Shown: positions 51,181 through 64,000 of the stretch, piece after piece | Layout: each line of letters opens with the position of its first letter | Position numbering within the stretch: position 1 is the first letter of the stretch | Assembly: GCA_020632995.1 (NCBI GenBank) | Contig: JACKEN010000001.1 | Location: 1,396,001-1,460,000, forward strand | Source: Deltaproteobacteria bacterium | GTDB taxonomy: Bacteria > Myxococcota > Kuafuiibacteriia > Kuafuiibacteriales > Kuafuiibacteriaceae | Direction of reading: 5' to 3' | DNA length: 64,000 nt | The notes under the pieces: generated by a model | What the model was told of the DNA's origin: nothing | The model's database searches: none | What the model saw: the letters and a program-made list of their open reading frames with translations, nothing else | Translations under genes and position numbers: made by a program

Positions 51181-51282
51181 GTCCGGCCGCCCCAGTGGGT
51201 AGCGCCTGCCAGTCCGGAGGTCAACTGGCCGGGGCGGTCTTGCGGCCGAGCTTGATTCAGCGGTAGGCAGGGCCTACGAGGA

Positions 51283-51768
51283 ATGTCGTCTTCGTCCGCA
51301 GAGGGGCCGCACGAGGCCCAGGCAGGGGCCCCTGAGCGTTTCAGCTTCCAGCTCCCGGGGCGCCTGGAGTACCGGGACGCCGCGAGGGCGTTCCTGGCTC
51401 ACGTCTGCGACCACCTGAGCCGCGCGGGCCGCCTCCCCGCCGACGCCGGCCACCGGGTGATCTCCGCCTTCGTGGAGGCCTTCAACAACGCGGTGATCCA
51501 CGCCTACGAGGGCCGCGACCAGGGGCCGGTCCAGGTAGAGCTGGAGGTCGCGCCGCAGCACTTGACGGTGCGCGTCATCGACGAGGGCCAACCCTTCGTC
51601 CCCGAGGACGTCCCCGAGCCCAATCTGGCCGCCCTCCCCGAGGGGGGCCTCGGGCTCTTCATCATCCGCAACTTCATGGACCAGGTGCGCTACGAGCGGG
51701 TGCACGGCAGGAACGTGCTCACCATGGTCAAGGCCTTCGACGCGCCCGACGGGGCGGCGGAGGCGTGA
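51283..51768 (+). CDS. RsbW/anti-sigma-type ATP-binding protein
   Basis: 161 residues. The GHKL ATPase features are present: the N box VISAFVEAFNNAVIHAYEG, the G1-type box VRVIDEGQPF and the G2-type GGLGLFIIRNFMDQV. This is the compact fold of the anti-sigma kinases RsbW and SpoIIAB, which phosphorylate a STAS partner and hold a sigma factor or other target. The gene is followed at once by a STAS protein gene (20-bp gap) and then a SpoIIE-type phosphatase, a complete partner-switch set. No sigma factor gene is adjacent. Confidence 0.88.
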   Translation: MSSSSAEGPHEAQAGAPERFSFQLPGRLEYRDAARAFLAHVCDHLSRAGRLPADAGHRVISAFVEAFNNAVIHAYEGRDQGPVQVELEVAPQHLTVRVIDEGQPFVPEDVPEPNLAALPEGGLGLFIIRNFMDQVRYERVHGRNVLTMVKAFDAPDGAAEA

Positions 51769-51787
51769 AGGAAAGGGACCGAGCACC

Positions 51788-52129
51788 ATGCTTGACTACG
51801 ATCGACAAGAGCGCGGCGACGTCACCATCTTCTCGCTGAAGGGCAACCTGGATGCCCTCACCGCGCCCTCCCTCAAGAAGGAGATCGAGAGCCTGTTGGC
51901 CTCGCGGAAGATCAACGTGGTCTTCGATCTCGCGGGGCTGGAGCTCATCGACAGCTCGGGGGTGGGCGCCATCGTCTCGCTCTTCAAGCGGGTGCGCACG
52001 CTGCAGGGCGACGTGAAGATCGCGCGGCTCCAGGGGCAGCCGGCCGAGATCTTCAAGCTCCTGCGCCTCGACAAGGCCTTCGACATCTTCGACACCATCG
52101 ACCGCGCGGTGGAGAGGTTCCGGTCATAG
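51788..52129 (+). CDS. STAS-domain anti-anti-sigma-type protein
   Basis: 113 residues from ATG 51788, with AAGGAAAGGGA upstream. The whole protein is one STAS domain: FSLKGNLDALTAPSLKKEIE, INVVFDLAGLELIDSSGVGA with the phosphorylatable Ser in DSSG, and VRTLQGDVKIARLQGQPAEI. By family analogy the unphosphorylated form binds the kinase-type protein of 51283 and frees its target, and phosphorylation by that kinase reverses this. Confidence 0.9.
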   Translation: MLDYDRQERGDVTIFSLKGNLDALTAPSLKKEIESLLASRKINVVFDLAGLELIDSSGVGAIVSLFKRVRTLQGDVKIARLQGQPAEIFKLLRLDKAFDIFDTIDRAVERFRS

Positions 52130-52167
52130 CCCGGACCCTCACAGACGCCCCCGAGTTCCGGGGGCGC

Positions 52168-53937
52168 TTGCGGGAGCTCCAGGGCCCCAACGCGGGCGCG
52201 GTCTACGAGCTGCGGGATCTGTGCGTGCTCGGGCGCGCGCTCGACTGTCAGGTGCACATCCGGGACCTCACCGTCTCGAGGCGCCACGCCCGCATCAGCA
52301 AGGTCGACGGGCGGTACGTGGTCGAGGACCTCGGCAGCGGCAACGGCACCTACGTCAACGACAAGGCGGTGACCCGCCACTTCCTCAGCCACCGCGACGT
52401 CATCCGGGTGTGCTCGGCCCGCTTCGAGTTCCAGGAGCACGAGCAGCGCCCGGACGCGGTGACCTACGTGGGCGATCCGGCCGCGATGGCCCAGATCGTC
52501 AAGCGGGTGGACGCGGCGCAGCCCCTGTTCCGGCAGGACGCCGCCGCCCTCACCACCGTCACCGACCCCAAGGCGGTCATCGCGATGGCGGAGCGGCTCG
52601 AGACCATCTACGCGGTCTCCGAGGCGATCAGCAGCATCCTCGACCTCGACGAGCTCCTGCCCGAGATCGTGAACCGGGTCTTCGCGGTCTTCCCGAAGGC
52701 GGAGCGCGTCCTGTTGATGCTCACCGGCGACGACGGCCACCTCGTGCCCAAGGTGGTCAAGCGCAGGAGCGAGACCGACGACGCCGAGGTGAAGGTCTCG
52801 CAGACCATCCTGCACGAGGTCACCACCCAGCGGAACGCGGTGCTCTCGCACGACGCGATGGAGGACCAGCGCTTCAAGGGCGGGCGCTCGGTGGCCAACT
52901 TCGGCATCCGCGCGATGATGGCCGCGCCCCTGGTGTGGCGCACCGAGGTGCTGGGGGTGCTCTACCTCGACAGCTTCGGCATCGCCGCCTTCACCCAGGC
53001 CGACCTGTCGCTCCTCACCGGGATAGCGGGGCAGTCCGCCGGCGCGGTCGGCAACGCGAGGCTGCACGAGGAGCTGTTGAAGCGGCAGCGCCTGGAGCGC
53101 GACCTCCACCTGGCCGAGCGGATCCAGCAGTCCTTCCTGCCCCGCAAGATCCCCAAGGTGCGCGGCTACTCCTTCAGCGCCCGCTACGACCCCGCCTACG
53201 AGGTGGGCGGCGACTTCTACGACTTCATCCGCCTCCCCGACGATCGCCTGGGGCTGGTGGTGGCCGACGTCTCGGGCAAGGGCGTCTCCGCCGCCCTCTA
53301 CATGGCGCGGCTCACCCGGGACCTGCGCTACTTCGCCCTCGCCGAGTCGGACCCCGCCCGGGTGCTCGGCTGGATGAACCGCGCGGTCATCGAGTTCGGG
53401 CAGGACGACATGTTCGTCACCCTCCTATACGCGGTGCTCGACGCCCACGGGCGGCGCCTGCACTTCGCCAACGCCGGCCACATGCCCCCGGTGGTGCGCC
53501 GCCGCGACGAGGGCGACGTGCTGGTGCTCGACCAGGTCTCCGGCCTGCCCCTCGGGGTGCTCCCGGACGCGGAGTACGAGGCCGACAGCTTCGAGCTCAT
53601 CCCCGGCGACAGCGTGATGCTCTACACCGACGGCCTCGTCGAGGCGATGAGCCCCAGCCGCGAGATGTACGGCATGGCGCGCCTGGTCCAGGCGATGGCC
53701 AGCGGGCCCTCGGACGCCGCCCTCCTGTTGGAGCGCGCCCTCACAAGCTGCCGCGACCACGTGGGCGACGCCCCGCAGTTCGACGACACCACCGTGGTGT
53801 GCGTGGGGCTCGAGCACCCCGACCGACCGCCCGACGCCGCGATCACCGCGCGCGAGGAGCCGCCGCGCACGGGCGAGATCGACCTCAACCAGGGCGCCTA
53901 CCGCAGCCGCCGGCCCCGGCCCCGCACCCGGTCCTAG
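52168..53937 (+). CDS. FHA-GAF-SpoIIE (PP2C-type) phosphatase
   Basis: 589 residues. Residues about 1-95 are an FHA domain (CVLGRALDCQVHI, LTVSRRHARISKVDGRYVVE, DLGSGNGTYVNDKAV), which binds phosphothreonine. A GAF domain follows (about 150-315; AISSILDLDELLPEIVNRVF, GVLYLDSFGIAAFTQADLSL). The C-terminal SpoIIE phosphatase (about 335-560) has VGGDFYDFIRLPDDRLGLVV, DVSGKGVSAALYMARL, ANAGHMPPVV, YTDGLVEAMSP and FDDTTVVCVG. Its likely substrate is the STAS protein just upstream. TTG 52168 is the first plausible start: no ATG or GTG lies in frame between it and the preceding gene. The 3' end is two bases from the convergent lipoprotein gene. Confidence 0.87.
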   Translation: MRELQGPNAGAVYELRDLCVLGRALDCQVHIRDLTVSRRHARISKVDGRYVVEDLGSGNGTYVNDKAVTRHFLSHRDVIRVCSARFEFQEHEQRPDAVTYVGDPAAMAQIVKRVDAAQPLFRQDAAALTTVTDPKAVIAMAERLETIYAVSEAISSILDLDELLPEIVNRVFAVFPKAERVLLMLTGDDGHLVPKVVKRRSETDDAEVKVSQTILHEVTTQRNAVLSHDAMEDQRFKGGRSVANFGIRAMMAAPLVWRTEVLGVLYLDSFGIAAFTQADLSLLTGIAGQSAGAVGNARLHEELLKRQRLERDLHLAERIQQSFLPRKIPKVRGYSFSARYDPAYEVGGDFYDFIRLPDDRLGLVVADVSGKGVSAALYMARLTRDLRYFALAESDPARVLGWMNRAVIEFGQDDMFVTLLYAVLDAHGRRLHFANAGHMPPVVRRRDEGDVLVLDQVSGLPLGVLPDAEYEADSFELIPGDSVMLYTDGLVEAMSPSREMYGMARLVQAMASGPSDAALLLERALTSCRDHVGDAPQFDDTTVVCVGLEHPDRPPDAAITAREEPPRTGEIDLNQGAYRSRRPRPRTRS

Positions 53938-53939
53938 GG

Positions 53940-55109
53940 TCACGGGCAGGCGAGGAGCGGGGTGGTGATCGAGGTGACCACGGGCGGGGTGTCGGCGGAG
54001 TAGCTGACCCCCACGTCCATCGGGCCGCCGTAGCAGATGAAGCGGGCGTTGGAGGACGCGGAGCCGCCATCGTAGCCGGCGCCGGACAGGAACGCCTCCA
54101 TCTCCGCGCGGGTGCTCCCGACGCCGGTCTGGCCGGTGGTGACGCCGTAATACGGGGCGTGGACGCTCATGAAGAGCACGGTGTCGCGGTTGTCGAGGAA
54201 GAAGAACTCCAGCCCGATGAAGCCGTAGCTCCAGGTGATGAGGGTCTGGCCCTGGACCCGCAGGTTACCTTGCGCATCGGGCATCCCGAGGAGGTTGGTC
54301 AGCGAGCTCTGGCTGGTGCCCCGGTTCAGGCCGTCCTGGCCCTCGATGTTCCCCGCCTGGAACCGGATCCGGCCGTTCGCCACGTCGATCTGGCCGTCCG
54401 GGTTCTGGCCGTAGACCCGGTGCACGGTGATGGTGCGCGCCATGCCGGCGGCGTCGAGGGCCACCATGAGGCCCTCCTTGTAGTACTGCAGCAGGGTCCC
54501 GGGCGGGTTGGTGAGCGAGGTCTCGTTGGGCGCGGCGCCGTATGCGGTCTCGACCGCGGCGCGGGTGGCACCGAGGCCGACGCCGGCCGGGGTCGTGGCG
54601 GTGAAGCCGCCTTGCACCGCGACCCAGAGCACCACGTCGGTCGCGTCCACGTCGTTCGGGGGCGCGTCGTCGTCATCCAGGTTGCTGTTCGCGAACCACA
54701 CCGTGAGCGTGACCCCATCGGCGAGCGACCACTCGTACGAGCGGGTGTTGGCCACCGCGGTCCGGGTCCCCGGGCCGAGCAGCGCCTTCACCTCGTCGAA
54801 GGTGTCCTGCATGACCGAGATCCGGCCCTCCTTCACCTGCACGTGGCTGCCCGGCACCAGCTCCTGCTCGAGCGGGATGCCGGCGTCCGCCTCGGGCACC
54901 CCCGAGTCGGTCTCGACCCCCGAGTCGACCTCCACCCCGGCGTCGACGCCGGTGTCCACGAAGCCCGCGTCCGCGGCCTCCACCCCCGAGTCCGGGACGG
55001 TGTTGTTGTTGTCGTTGTTGTTGTTGTTCTGGTTGCTGGGGGTCCCGCCCCCACAGGCCGCGACCAGACCGAACGCCAGACAGAGCGCAGTGAGCGAACG
55101 CGCGTGCAT
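53940..55109 (-). CDS. Lipoprotein with Asn-rich and Asp/Val-rich linker
   Basis: 389 residues from ATG 55109. The lipobox is LVAACGGG. A run of Asn (NQNNNNNDNNN) and a linker of repeated DSGVE/DAG-type modules follow (residues about 25-75), typical of Myxococcota surface lipoproteins. The mature domain (about 80-389) has two similar halves with GATRAAVETAYGAAPNETSL and GSTRAEMEAFLSGAGYDGGS, like short repeats of the type that contact a partner, plus SYGFIGLEFFFLDNRDTVLF. I recognise no family. It is convergent with the SpoIIE-type gene and lies just downstream of a zinc-ribbon gene. Confidence 0.72.
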   Translation of the reverse strand: MHARSLTALCLAFGLVAACGGGTPSNQNNNNNDNNNTVPDSGVEAADAGFVDTGVDAGVEVDSGVETDSGVPEADAGIPLEQELVPGSHVQVKEGRISVMQDTFDEVKALLGPGTRTAVANTRSYEWSLADGVTLTVWFANSNLDDDDAPPNDVDATDVVLWVAVQGGFTATTPAGVGLGATRAAVETAYGAAPNETSLTNPPGTLLQYYKEGLMVALDAAGMARTITVHRVYGQNPDGQIDVANGRIRFQAGNIEGQDGLNRGTSQSSLTNLLGMPDAQGNLRVQGQTLITWSYGFIGLEFFFLDNRDTVLFMSVHAPYYGVTTGQTGVGSTRAEMEAFLSGAGYDGGSASSNARFICYGGPMDVGVSYSADTPPVVTSITTPLLACP

Positions 55110-55141
55110 CGAAGGAGCTATGCCACAGATCCCAGGTGGGA

Positions 55142-55363
55142 TCACTGCGACTCGAGGCGGAAGCGAGGGGGGTCGGATTCTGGGATGAGGCGCACCAACC
55201 ACACCTCTCCGCACCAGCTGCAGAACAGCTCGTCCCCCTGCTCGAAGCCGTCGTCCCAGGGGTTGTGCGCGCTGCACTCGGGGCACTCGAACTCGTCCCA
55301 CCGCTTGGTGTTCACCACCCGGCCGCGCCGGGTGACCTCCCGCTTGCGAGGTGTCCCGCTCAT
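55142..55363 (-). CDS. Small zinc-ribbon protein
   Basis: 73 residues from ATG 55363, whose first bases overlap the kinase stop (ATGA). The two CxxC pairs (ECPECSAHNPW and FCSWCGEVWLV) form a zinc ribbon, preceded by a basic stretch (PRKREVTRRGRVVNTKR). It has no membrane segment. The coupling to the kinase gene suggests a joint role, but the function is unknown. Confidence 0.7.
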   Translation of the reverse strand: MSGTPRKREVTRRGRVVNTKRWDEFECPECSAHNPWDDGFEQGDELFCSWCGEVWLVRLIPESDPPRFRLESQ

Positions 55364-57819
55364 CGCATCGCCCTCCCCTCGCCCTCGTCGGGCGCTGCGT
55401 CGCCCATCGGCAGCTCGTCGTCCTGCGGTGTCGCGGGCGCCAGCGGCTCACCCATGAGCGAGAGATCCACCTGCATGGTGTGGGGCTTCGGCTCGCGGAT
55501 CTCGATCGTCTGGTGGTACGGCGCGAAGCCCTTCGCGCGCAGCTCCACCCGGTGCGGCCCCACCTCGAGGCCGGGCACCACCACCGGGGTGGTATCCCCC
55601 ACGTAGGCGCCGTCCAGCAGCACCTCGACCGCGGCGGGCTCGCACGCGATGCGGAGCGAGGCGCTCTTCGGGCGCATCGTGGTGACCACCACCACCAGGA
55701 GCACCGCGGCGAGCAGGCCTACGCCCCCCGCCAGCGCCATCACCAGGCGGGGCTGCCCCAGGCTCCAGCGCCGCCCCGCGCCGACCCCGGGCTCCGCCGC
55801 GATCCCCTGGACGATCGGGGCCCCGAGCGACTCCTGGGGCCGCTGGGTGTGGTTGCGCTCCACCACCGGGCGAGGCGTCAACCGGCCTTGCACCTGGCTC
55901 ACCCCCACGCGCGCCCGGGCCCGCGACGGCTCCTGGATCACCGGAGGCGGCGTCTGATCGTTGGGCAGCGGGGGCGGCGGGCGCGGCGGCATGCTGGAGC
56001 GCCGCACCGCGGCGAGATCGAAGCTGGGGAGCGGCGCGTCGTCGATCGTGCCGCCGTCCTCGGCGTCCACCGTGTCGCTGATCCCCTCGGACCGCACCGA
56101 GGCGGCCGCGAAGGCGTCCTCCTCGGTCTCGTTGTCGAGCACCATCGGGTTGATGTTGGTGTCGTCTCGAGTGGCCTCGTTGAAGCTGAGGGGGCCGTTG
56201 ATGGTCTCGTCGCCGTGCAGGGTGGCGGAGTCGTCCTCCAGCTCCTCCTCACCGATCGCGTGCAGGTCGCTCGGGGTGAGGTCCGGCAGCCCCTCCGCGT
56301 CCACCGTAGCGCCGTTGTCGGTGACCGGGGGCAGCTCGCCCAGCCGATGGAGCAACTCGGCTTGCGCCGCGCTGAGCTCGCTCTCCAGCGCGCGGTCCCC
56401 CATCACCGTCTCGTTCCCGTCGTCCTCGTCGAAGATCGTCTCGTTGACGTCCTTCACGAGCACCGGGTCCATGACCATGTCGAACTGGGTGCGCTCGCCC
56501 TCGCCCTCCTCGACCTCGAGCCCCACCCCGGCCGGGAGCACGATCGCGTTGTCGGAGCCGCGCTCGGGGTCCGCCTCGAAGGCGCCCCCGTCCAGCTCCG
56601 GCGCCCCGAAGAGGTCCGAGACCGGGCTGTCGGTGCCCGCCCGCGGGGCCGGCTGCCCTGCGAAGTCGGTGGCGTCCTCGTAGGTGAGATCTGCCCCCCC
56701 GGCGGACTGGACCGGGAAGTGGTCGGTGGGATCGTTGCGCTCGGGCTCGATCGGGCCCTCCGCGGGGTCGGGCGCGAGGGGGTGCTCCGCCTCGACCGCC
56801 TCAACCACCTCGGCCGGCGGCCCCTCGTCGGTGTTCTCGGGCGGCAGGCGGAGCTCCATGAAGCTCTCGAGCTTCGCGTTCTCGACCTCGATGTCCCGCG
56901 CGTAGACCTGCTGGATCCAGTGGCGCAGGTGGCGGCTGTGATAGGGCCGGCCCTGATCCACGATGTGCTCGAGCAGGTCCTCGTGCACCTCCGCCGCCCA
57001 CTGGTAGCGGTCCCGCGGATCCCGGGCCAACATCCGGAGCATCACCCGCTCGAGCCCCGGGCTGATGTTCGGGTTGAACTGGCGCGGCGGTGGGATCACC
57101 GCGTTCCGCACCGCCTCCAGCGTCGCGTAGTCGCTCTCCCCCAGGAAGAGGCGCTCGCCGGTGAGCATCTCGTAGAAGATGACCCCGAGCGCGAACACGT
57201 CGCTCCGCCGATCGATCGGCTGCCCCCGGACCTGCTCCGGGGACATGTAGGCGAACTTGCCCTTCAGCACCCCGACCTGGGTGCGCGACACCCGGGACGC
57301 GGCCTTGGCGATGCCGAAGTCGCAGAGCTTCACCTCGCCCTCGTAGGAGAGGATCACGTTCTGCGGGGTCACGTCCCGGTGGATGATCTTGAGGTCACGG
57401 CCCGCCGGATCACGCTTTCGGTGGGCGTACTCGAGGGCCTCGCACACCCTCGAGACCACGAAGCACGCCTTGGCCACCTCCATCGGGCGCCGCTGCTTCT
57501 TCTGCCAGTCGAGGATCGCGCGCAGGTCCCGCCCCGCCACGTACTCCATCGAGATGTAGAAGGTCCCCTCGTGCTTCCCCAGGTCATAGATCTGGACGAT
57601 GTTCTGGTGGGTGAGCTGCGCCACGATGCGCGCCTCGTCCACGAACATCGTGGTGAACTCGTCGTCCTCCACCAGCGTCGGGAGGATGCGCTTCACCGCG
57701 ACGATGCGCTCGAAGCCCTCCACCCCGAAGGACTTCGCCTTGAAGACCTCGGCCATCCCCCCGACGTTGATCCGCTCGAGGAGGAGGTGGCGGCCGAAGG
57801 GTATGGGGAATCTCGACAC
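55360..57819 (-). CDS. Ser/Thr protein kinase with long acidic region, TM helix and PEGA domain
   Basis: 819 residues from GTG 57819. The kinase domain (about 1-275) is complete: LLLERINVGGMAEVFKAK, IVAVKRILPTLVEDDEFTTM, IIHRDVTPQNVILSYEGEVK, DFGIAKAASRVSRTQVGV, FAYMSPEQVRGQPIDRRSDV. A long acidic, Thr-containing region follows (about 320-640; DDGNETVMGDRALES, SATLHGDETINGP, IDDAPLPSFD), perhaps a target of self-phosphorylation. A membrane helix lies at about 690-712 (VMALAGGVGLLAAVLLVVVV), then a PEGA domain (LRIACEPAAVEVLLDGAYVG). It is the intact counterpart of the broken kinase gene at 31190-32150. The gene is followed by the zinc-ribbon gene. Confidence 0.9.
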   Translation of the reverse strand: MSRFPIPFGRHLLLERINVGGMAEVFKAKSFGVEGFERIVAVKRILPTLVEDDEFTTMFVDEARIVAQLTHQNIVQIYDLGKHEGTFYISMEYVAGRDLRAILDWQKKQRRPMEVAKACFVVSRVCEALEYAHRKRDPAGRDLKIIHRDVTPQNVILSYEGEVKLCDFGIAKAASRVSRTQVGVLKGKFAYMSPEQVRGQPIDRRSDVFALGVIFYEMLTGERLFLGESDYATLEAVRNAVIPPPRQFNPNISPGLERVMLRMLARDPRDRYQWAAEVHEDLLEHIVDQGRPYHSRHLRHWIQQVYARDIEVENAKLESFMELRLPPENTDEGPPAEVVEAVEAEHPLAPDPAEGPIEPERNDPTDHFPVQSAGGADLTYEDATDFAGQPAPRAGTDSPVSDLFGAPELDGGAFEADPERGSDNAIVLPAGVGLEVEEGEGERTQFDMVMDPVLVKDVNETIFDEDDGNETVMGDRALESELSAAQAELLHRLGELPPVTDNGATVDAEGLPDLTPSDLHAIGEEELEDDSATLHGDETINGPLSFNEATRDDTNINPMVLDNETEEDAFAAASVRSEGISDTVDAEDGGTIDDAPLPSFDLAAVRRSSMPPRPPPPLPNDQTPPPVIQEPSRARARVGVSQVQGRLTPRPVVERNHTQRPQESLGAPIVQGIAAEPGVGAGRRWSLGQPRLVMALAGGVGLLAAVLLVVVVTTMRPKSASLRIACEPAAVEVLLDGAYVGDTTPVVVPGLEVGPHRVELRAKGFAPYHQTIEIREPKPHTMQVDLSLMGEPLAPATPQDDELPMGDAAPDEGEGRAMR
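56352..56365. repeat. Copy of the 14-bp palindromic word (GCAAC TCGG CTTGC)
   Basis: In the intact Ser/Thr kinase gene; encodes Gln-Ala-Glu-Leu with CAA and TTG. Confidence 0.6.
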
Positions 57820-57890
57820 GTTCGATCCGAAAAACCTAGCTTGGGCGCGAGTTTATGCGTGCCCTCAGTCCGGAGTAAAGGCCCCGGGGG

Positions 57891-60788
<2,898 letters not shown>

Positions 60789-60888
60789 GGTGGTGCGGTC
60801 CGGGGCGGAGGCCCAGCCTGGGATCCTCGGGGACGAGGTGGGTGCGTTACAAGGCGCCAGACGACGGATGAAAATCGAATTGTTCACC

Positions 60889-60917
60889 TTGACCCGCTCC
60901 GAACCGGTGGCTATCAC
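60889..60917 (+). promoter_or_regulatory. Candidate sigma-70-type promoter for the 46-aa protein gene
   Basis: TTGACC (60889-60894), a 17-base spacer and TATCAC (60912-60917) match the housekeeping consensus fairly well. The ATG at 60941 lies 24 bases downstream of the -10 box. It sits between the divergent lipoprotein gene and the small gene. Confidence 0.5.
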
Positions 60918-60940
60918 CCGCCGGACCGGGAGACCCGACC

Positions 60941-61081
60941 ATGGCGTCCAACACCAAGCAGACCGAATCCATCCGCAAGAACAAGAACCGCTCGCAGGGC
61001 AAGCAGCGCAAGAAGGACCTCGAGAAGAAGGGTACGACCCCCTCCCCCTCCGTCCTCTTCGCCAAGACCGACGCACAGTAA
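60941..61081 (+). CDS. 46-residue lysine-rich basic protein
   Basis: A short gene with ATG 60941 and TAA 61081. The product is very basic in its N-terminal two thirds (TESIRKNKNRSQGKQRKKDL, then EKKGTTPSPSVLF). Codon choice is strongly G/C-ending and a good promoter precedes it, so it looks real. I recall similar small KNKNRSQGK-type proteins in deltaproteobacterial genomes but cannot name a function. Its charge would suit RNA, ribosome or DNA binding. It is followed by lon after about 155 bases. Confidence 0.7.
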   Translation: MASNTKQTESIRKNKNRSQGKQRKKDLEKKGTTPSPSVLFAKTDAQ

Positions 61082-61236
61082 GGGTCGCCGCCATTCCCAC
61101 CCGCATCAGGGCGGGCCGCCCCCCTCGACGGACCCCAGACCGCCCCTCCCCGGGCTCCCAAGAGCCTGCGGGAACGTCTACCATCGTGCTGAGCTGGCAC
61201 TGGGGCCCACCCCCATCCGCGAAGGAGTAGTTCAAC

Positions 61237-63639
<2,403 letters not shown>

Positions 63640-63672
63640 AGCACCCCCCGACGGCGAGACTGCAGGTCCCCC

Positions 63673-64000
63673 GTGTCCCGCCCCCTCCCGCCCGACTTCC
63701 TCCTGGGCTGCGCCACCTCCGCCTATCAGGTGGAGGGCGGCATCGAGAACGACTGGAGCGAGTGGGCCGAGGCCGGGCGCCTCAAGGACCCGTCCACCCG
63801 CTGCGGCGCGGCGGCCGACCACTGGCGCCGCTACCCCGACGACTTCCAGCTCCTGAAGGCGCTCGGCGCCGACTCCTACCGCTTCAGCATCGAGTGGGCC
63901 CGGGTCGAGCCCGAGCCGGGGCGCTTCGACCCCGCGGCCCTGGCCGGCTACGGGGCGCGGGTGCGGGCGCTGCGCGACCTCGGGGTGGAGCCGGTGGTGA
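63673..64000 (+). CDS. GH1 family beta-glucosidase, N-terminal part
   Basis: The gene runs off the right edge; about 109 residues are visible from GTG 63673. They match the start of GH1 enzymes: FLLGCATSAYQVEGG, NDWSEWAEAGR, AADHWRRYPDDFQLLKALGA, DSYRFSIEWARVEPEPGRFD. The acid/base and nucleophile Glu residues lie beyond the window. Members hydrolyse beta-glucosides or related sugars. It follows lon by 33 bases, without a clear terminator between. Confidence 0.9.
   Translation, partial: MSRPLPPDFLLGCATSAYQVEGGIENDWSEWAEAGRLKDPSTRCGAAADHWRRYPDDFQLLKALGADSYRFSIEWARVEPEPGRFDPAALAGYGARVRALRDLGVEPVV

Noticed and set aside
55000..55035. Repeated GTT/Asn codons as a sequencing artefact
   Set aside because: Asn-rich linkers after a lipobox are common in surface lipoproteins of this bacterial group, and the frame continues normally.
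61082..61236. Sigma-54 promoter before lon (TGGCAC at about 61195-61200)
   Set aside because: The -12 element (TTGC) is missing at the required spacing.

Overview
The window looks like chromosomal DNA of a very GC-rich Myxococcota-type (deltaproteobacterial) bacterium. I infer this from the dense coding, the Hanks-type Ser/Thr kinases (some with PEGA domains), the FHA/SpoIIE/STAS switch genes, the many lipoproteins with Asn-, Asp- or Cys-rich regions, the DUF4388 and AgmX/PglI-like domains, and a lysine-rich small protein. The species cannot be read from the sequence. Almost all genes use G/C-ending codons and many overlap by 1-4 bases, so long operons are likely.

Layout. 1-502 (-): start of a RelA/SpoT gene. 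629-6477 (+): PEGA Ser/Thr kinase, LysM protein, a frameshifted M74-type murein endopeptidase, a beta-propeller/PAN protein and a membrane protein. 6467-19440 (-): a contractile injection system (phage-tail-like) operon. Its order is DUF4255 protein, sheath, tube, a frame-disrupted Ala/Gly-rich protein, LysM tube-cap protein, VgrG/gpD-like spike, PAAR-like tip, gp25, baseplate J fused to a beta-propeller, tail protein I, then three single-span membrane proteins, two of them Cys-rich and one carrying a PAN domain. 19511-23364 (-): degenerate amidohydrolase, GH113-like glycoside hydrolase, lipoprotein. 24651-28651 (+): zinc-ribbon/CcmI-like protein, DUF4388 protein, lipoprotein, adenosine-deaminase-like enzyme. 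28643-30769 (-): acidic PEGA membrane protein. 30790-32780: a decayed block holding a shattered kinase gene. 32984-34588 (-): ffh. 34678-37392 (+): O-antigen ligase-like/TPR protein. 37403-40023 (-): a substrate-binding lipoprotein and a PilZ-like protein. 40232-44403 (+): SpoIVB-like S55 protein and a propeller protein. 44390-47200 (-): alpha/beta hydrolase and PQQ-type propeller. 47331-48717 (+): AgmX/PglI-like protein and an AAC(3)-family acetyltransferase. 49038-51180 (-): FGE-sulfatase-domain lipoprotein and a sugar transferase. 51283-53937 (+): partner-switch cassette. 53940-60788 (-): lipoprotein, zinc ribbon, Ser/Thr kinase, and a large VWA/thrombospondin-3 lipoprotein. 60941-64000 (+): 46-aa basic protein, lon, and the start of a GH1 beta-glucosidase.

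Two things stand out. First, the injection-system operon lacks any recognisable AAA ATPase and any recognisable tape measure, but ends in membrane-anchored Cys-rich proteins and carries a beta-propeller on its baseplate protein. Second, a 14-bp palindromic word, GCAAS-N4-STTGC, recurs throughout the window inside unrelated genes. It sits in all three codon phases and brings in otherwise rare codons (CAA, TTG, GCA, CTT), so it looks like a DNA-level signal. Two patches (3470-4295 and 30790-32780) carry many small frame breaks; from one sequence I cannot tell gene decay from assembly error.
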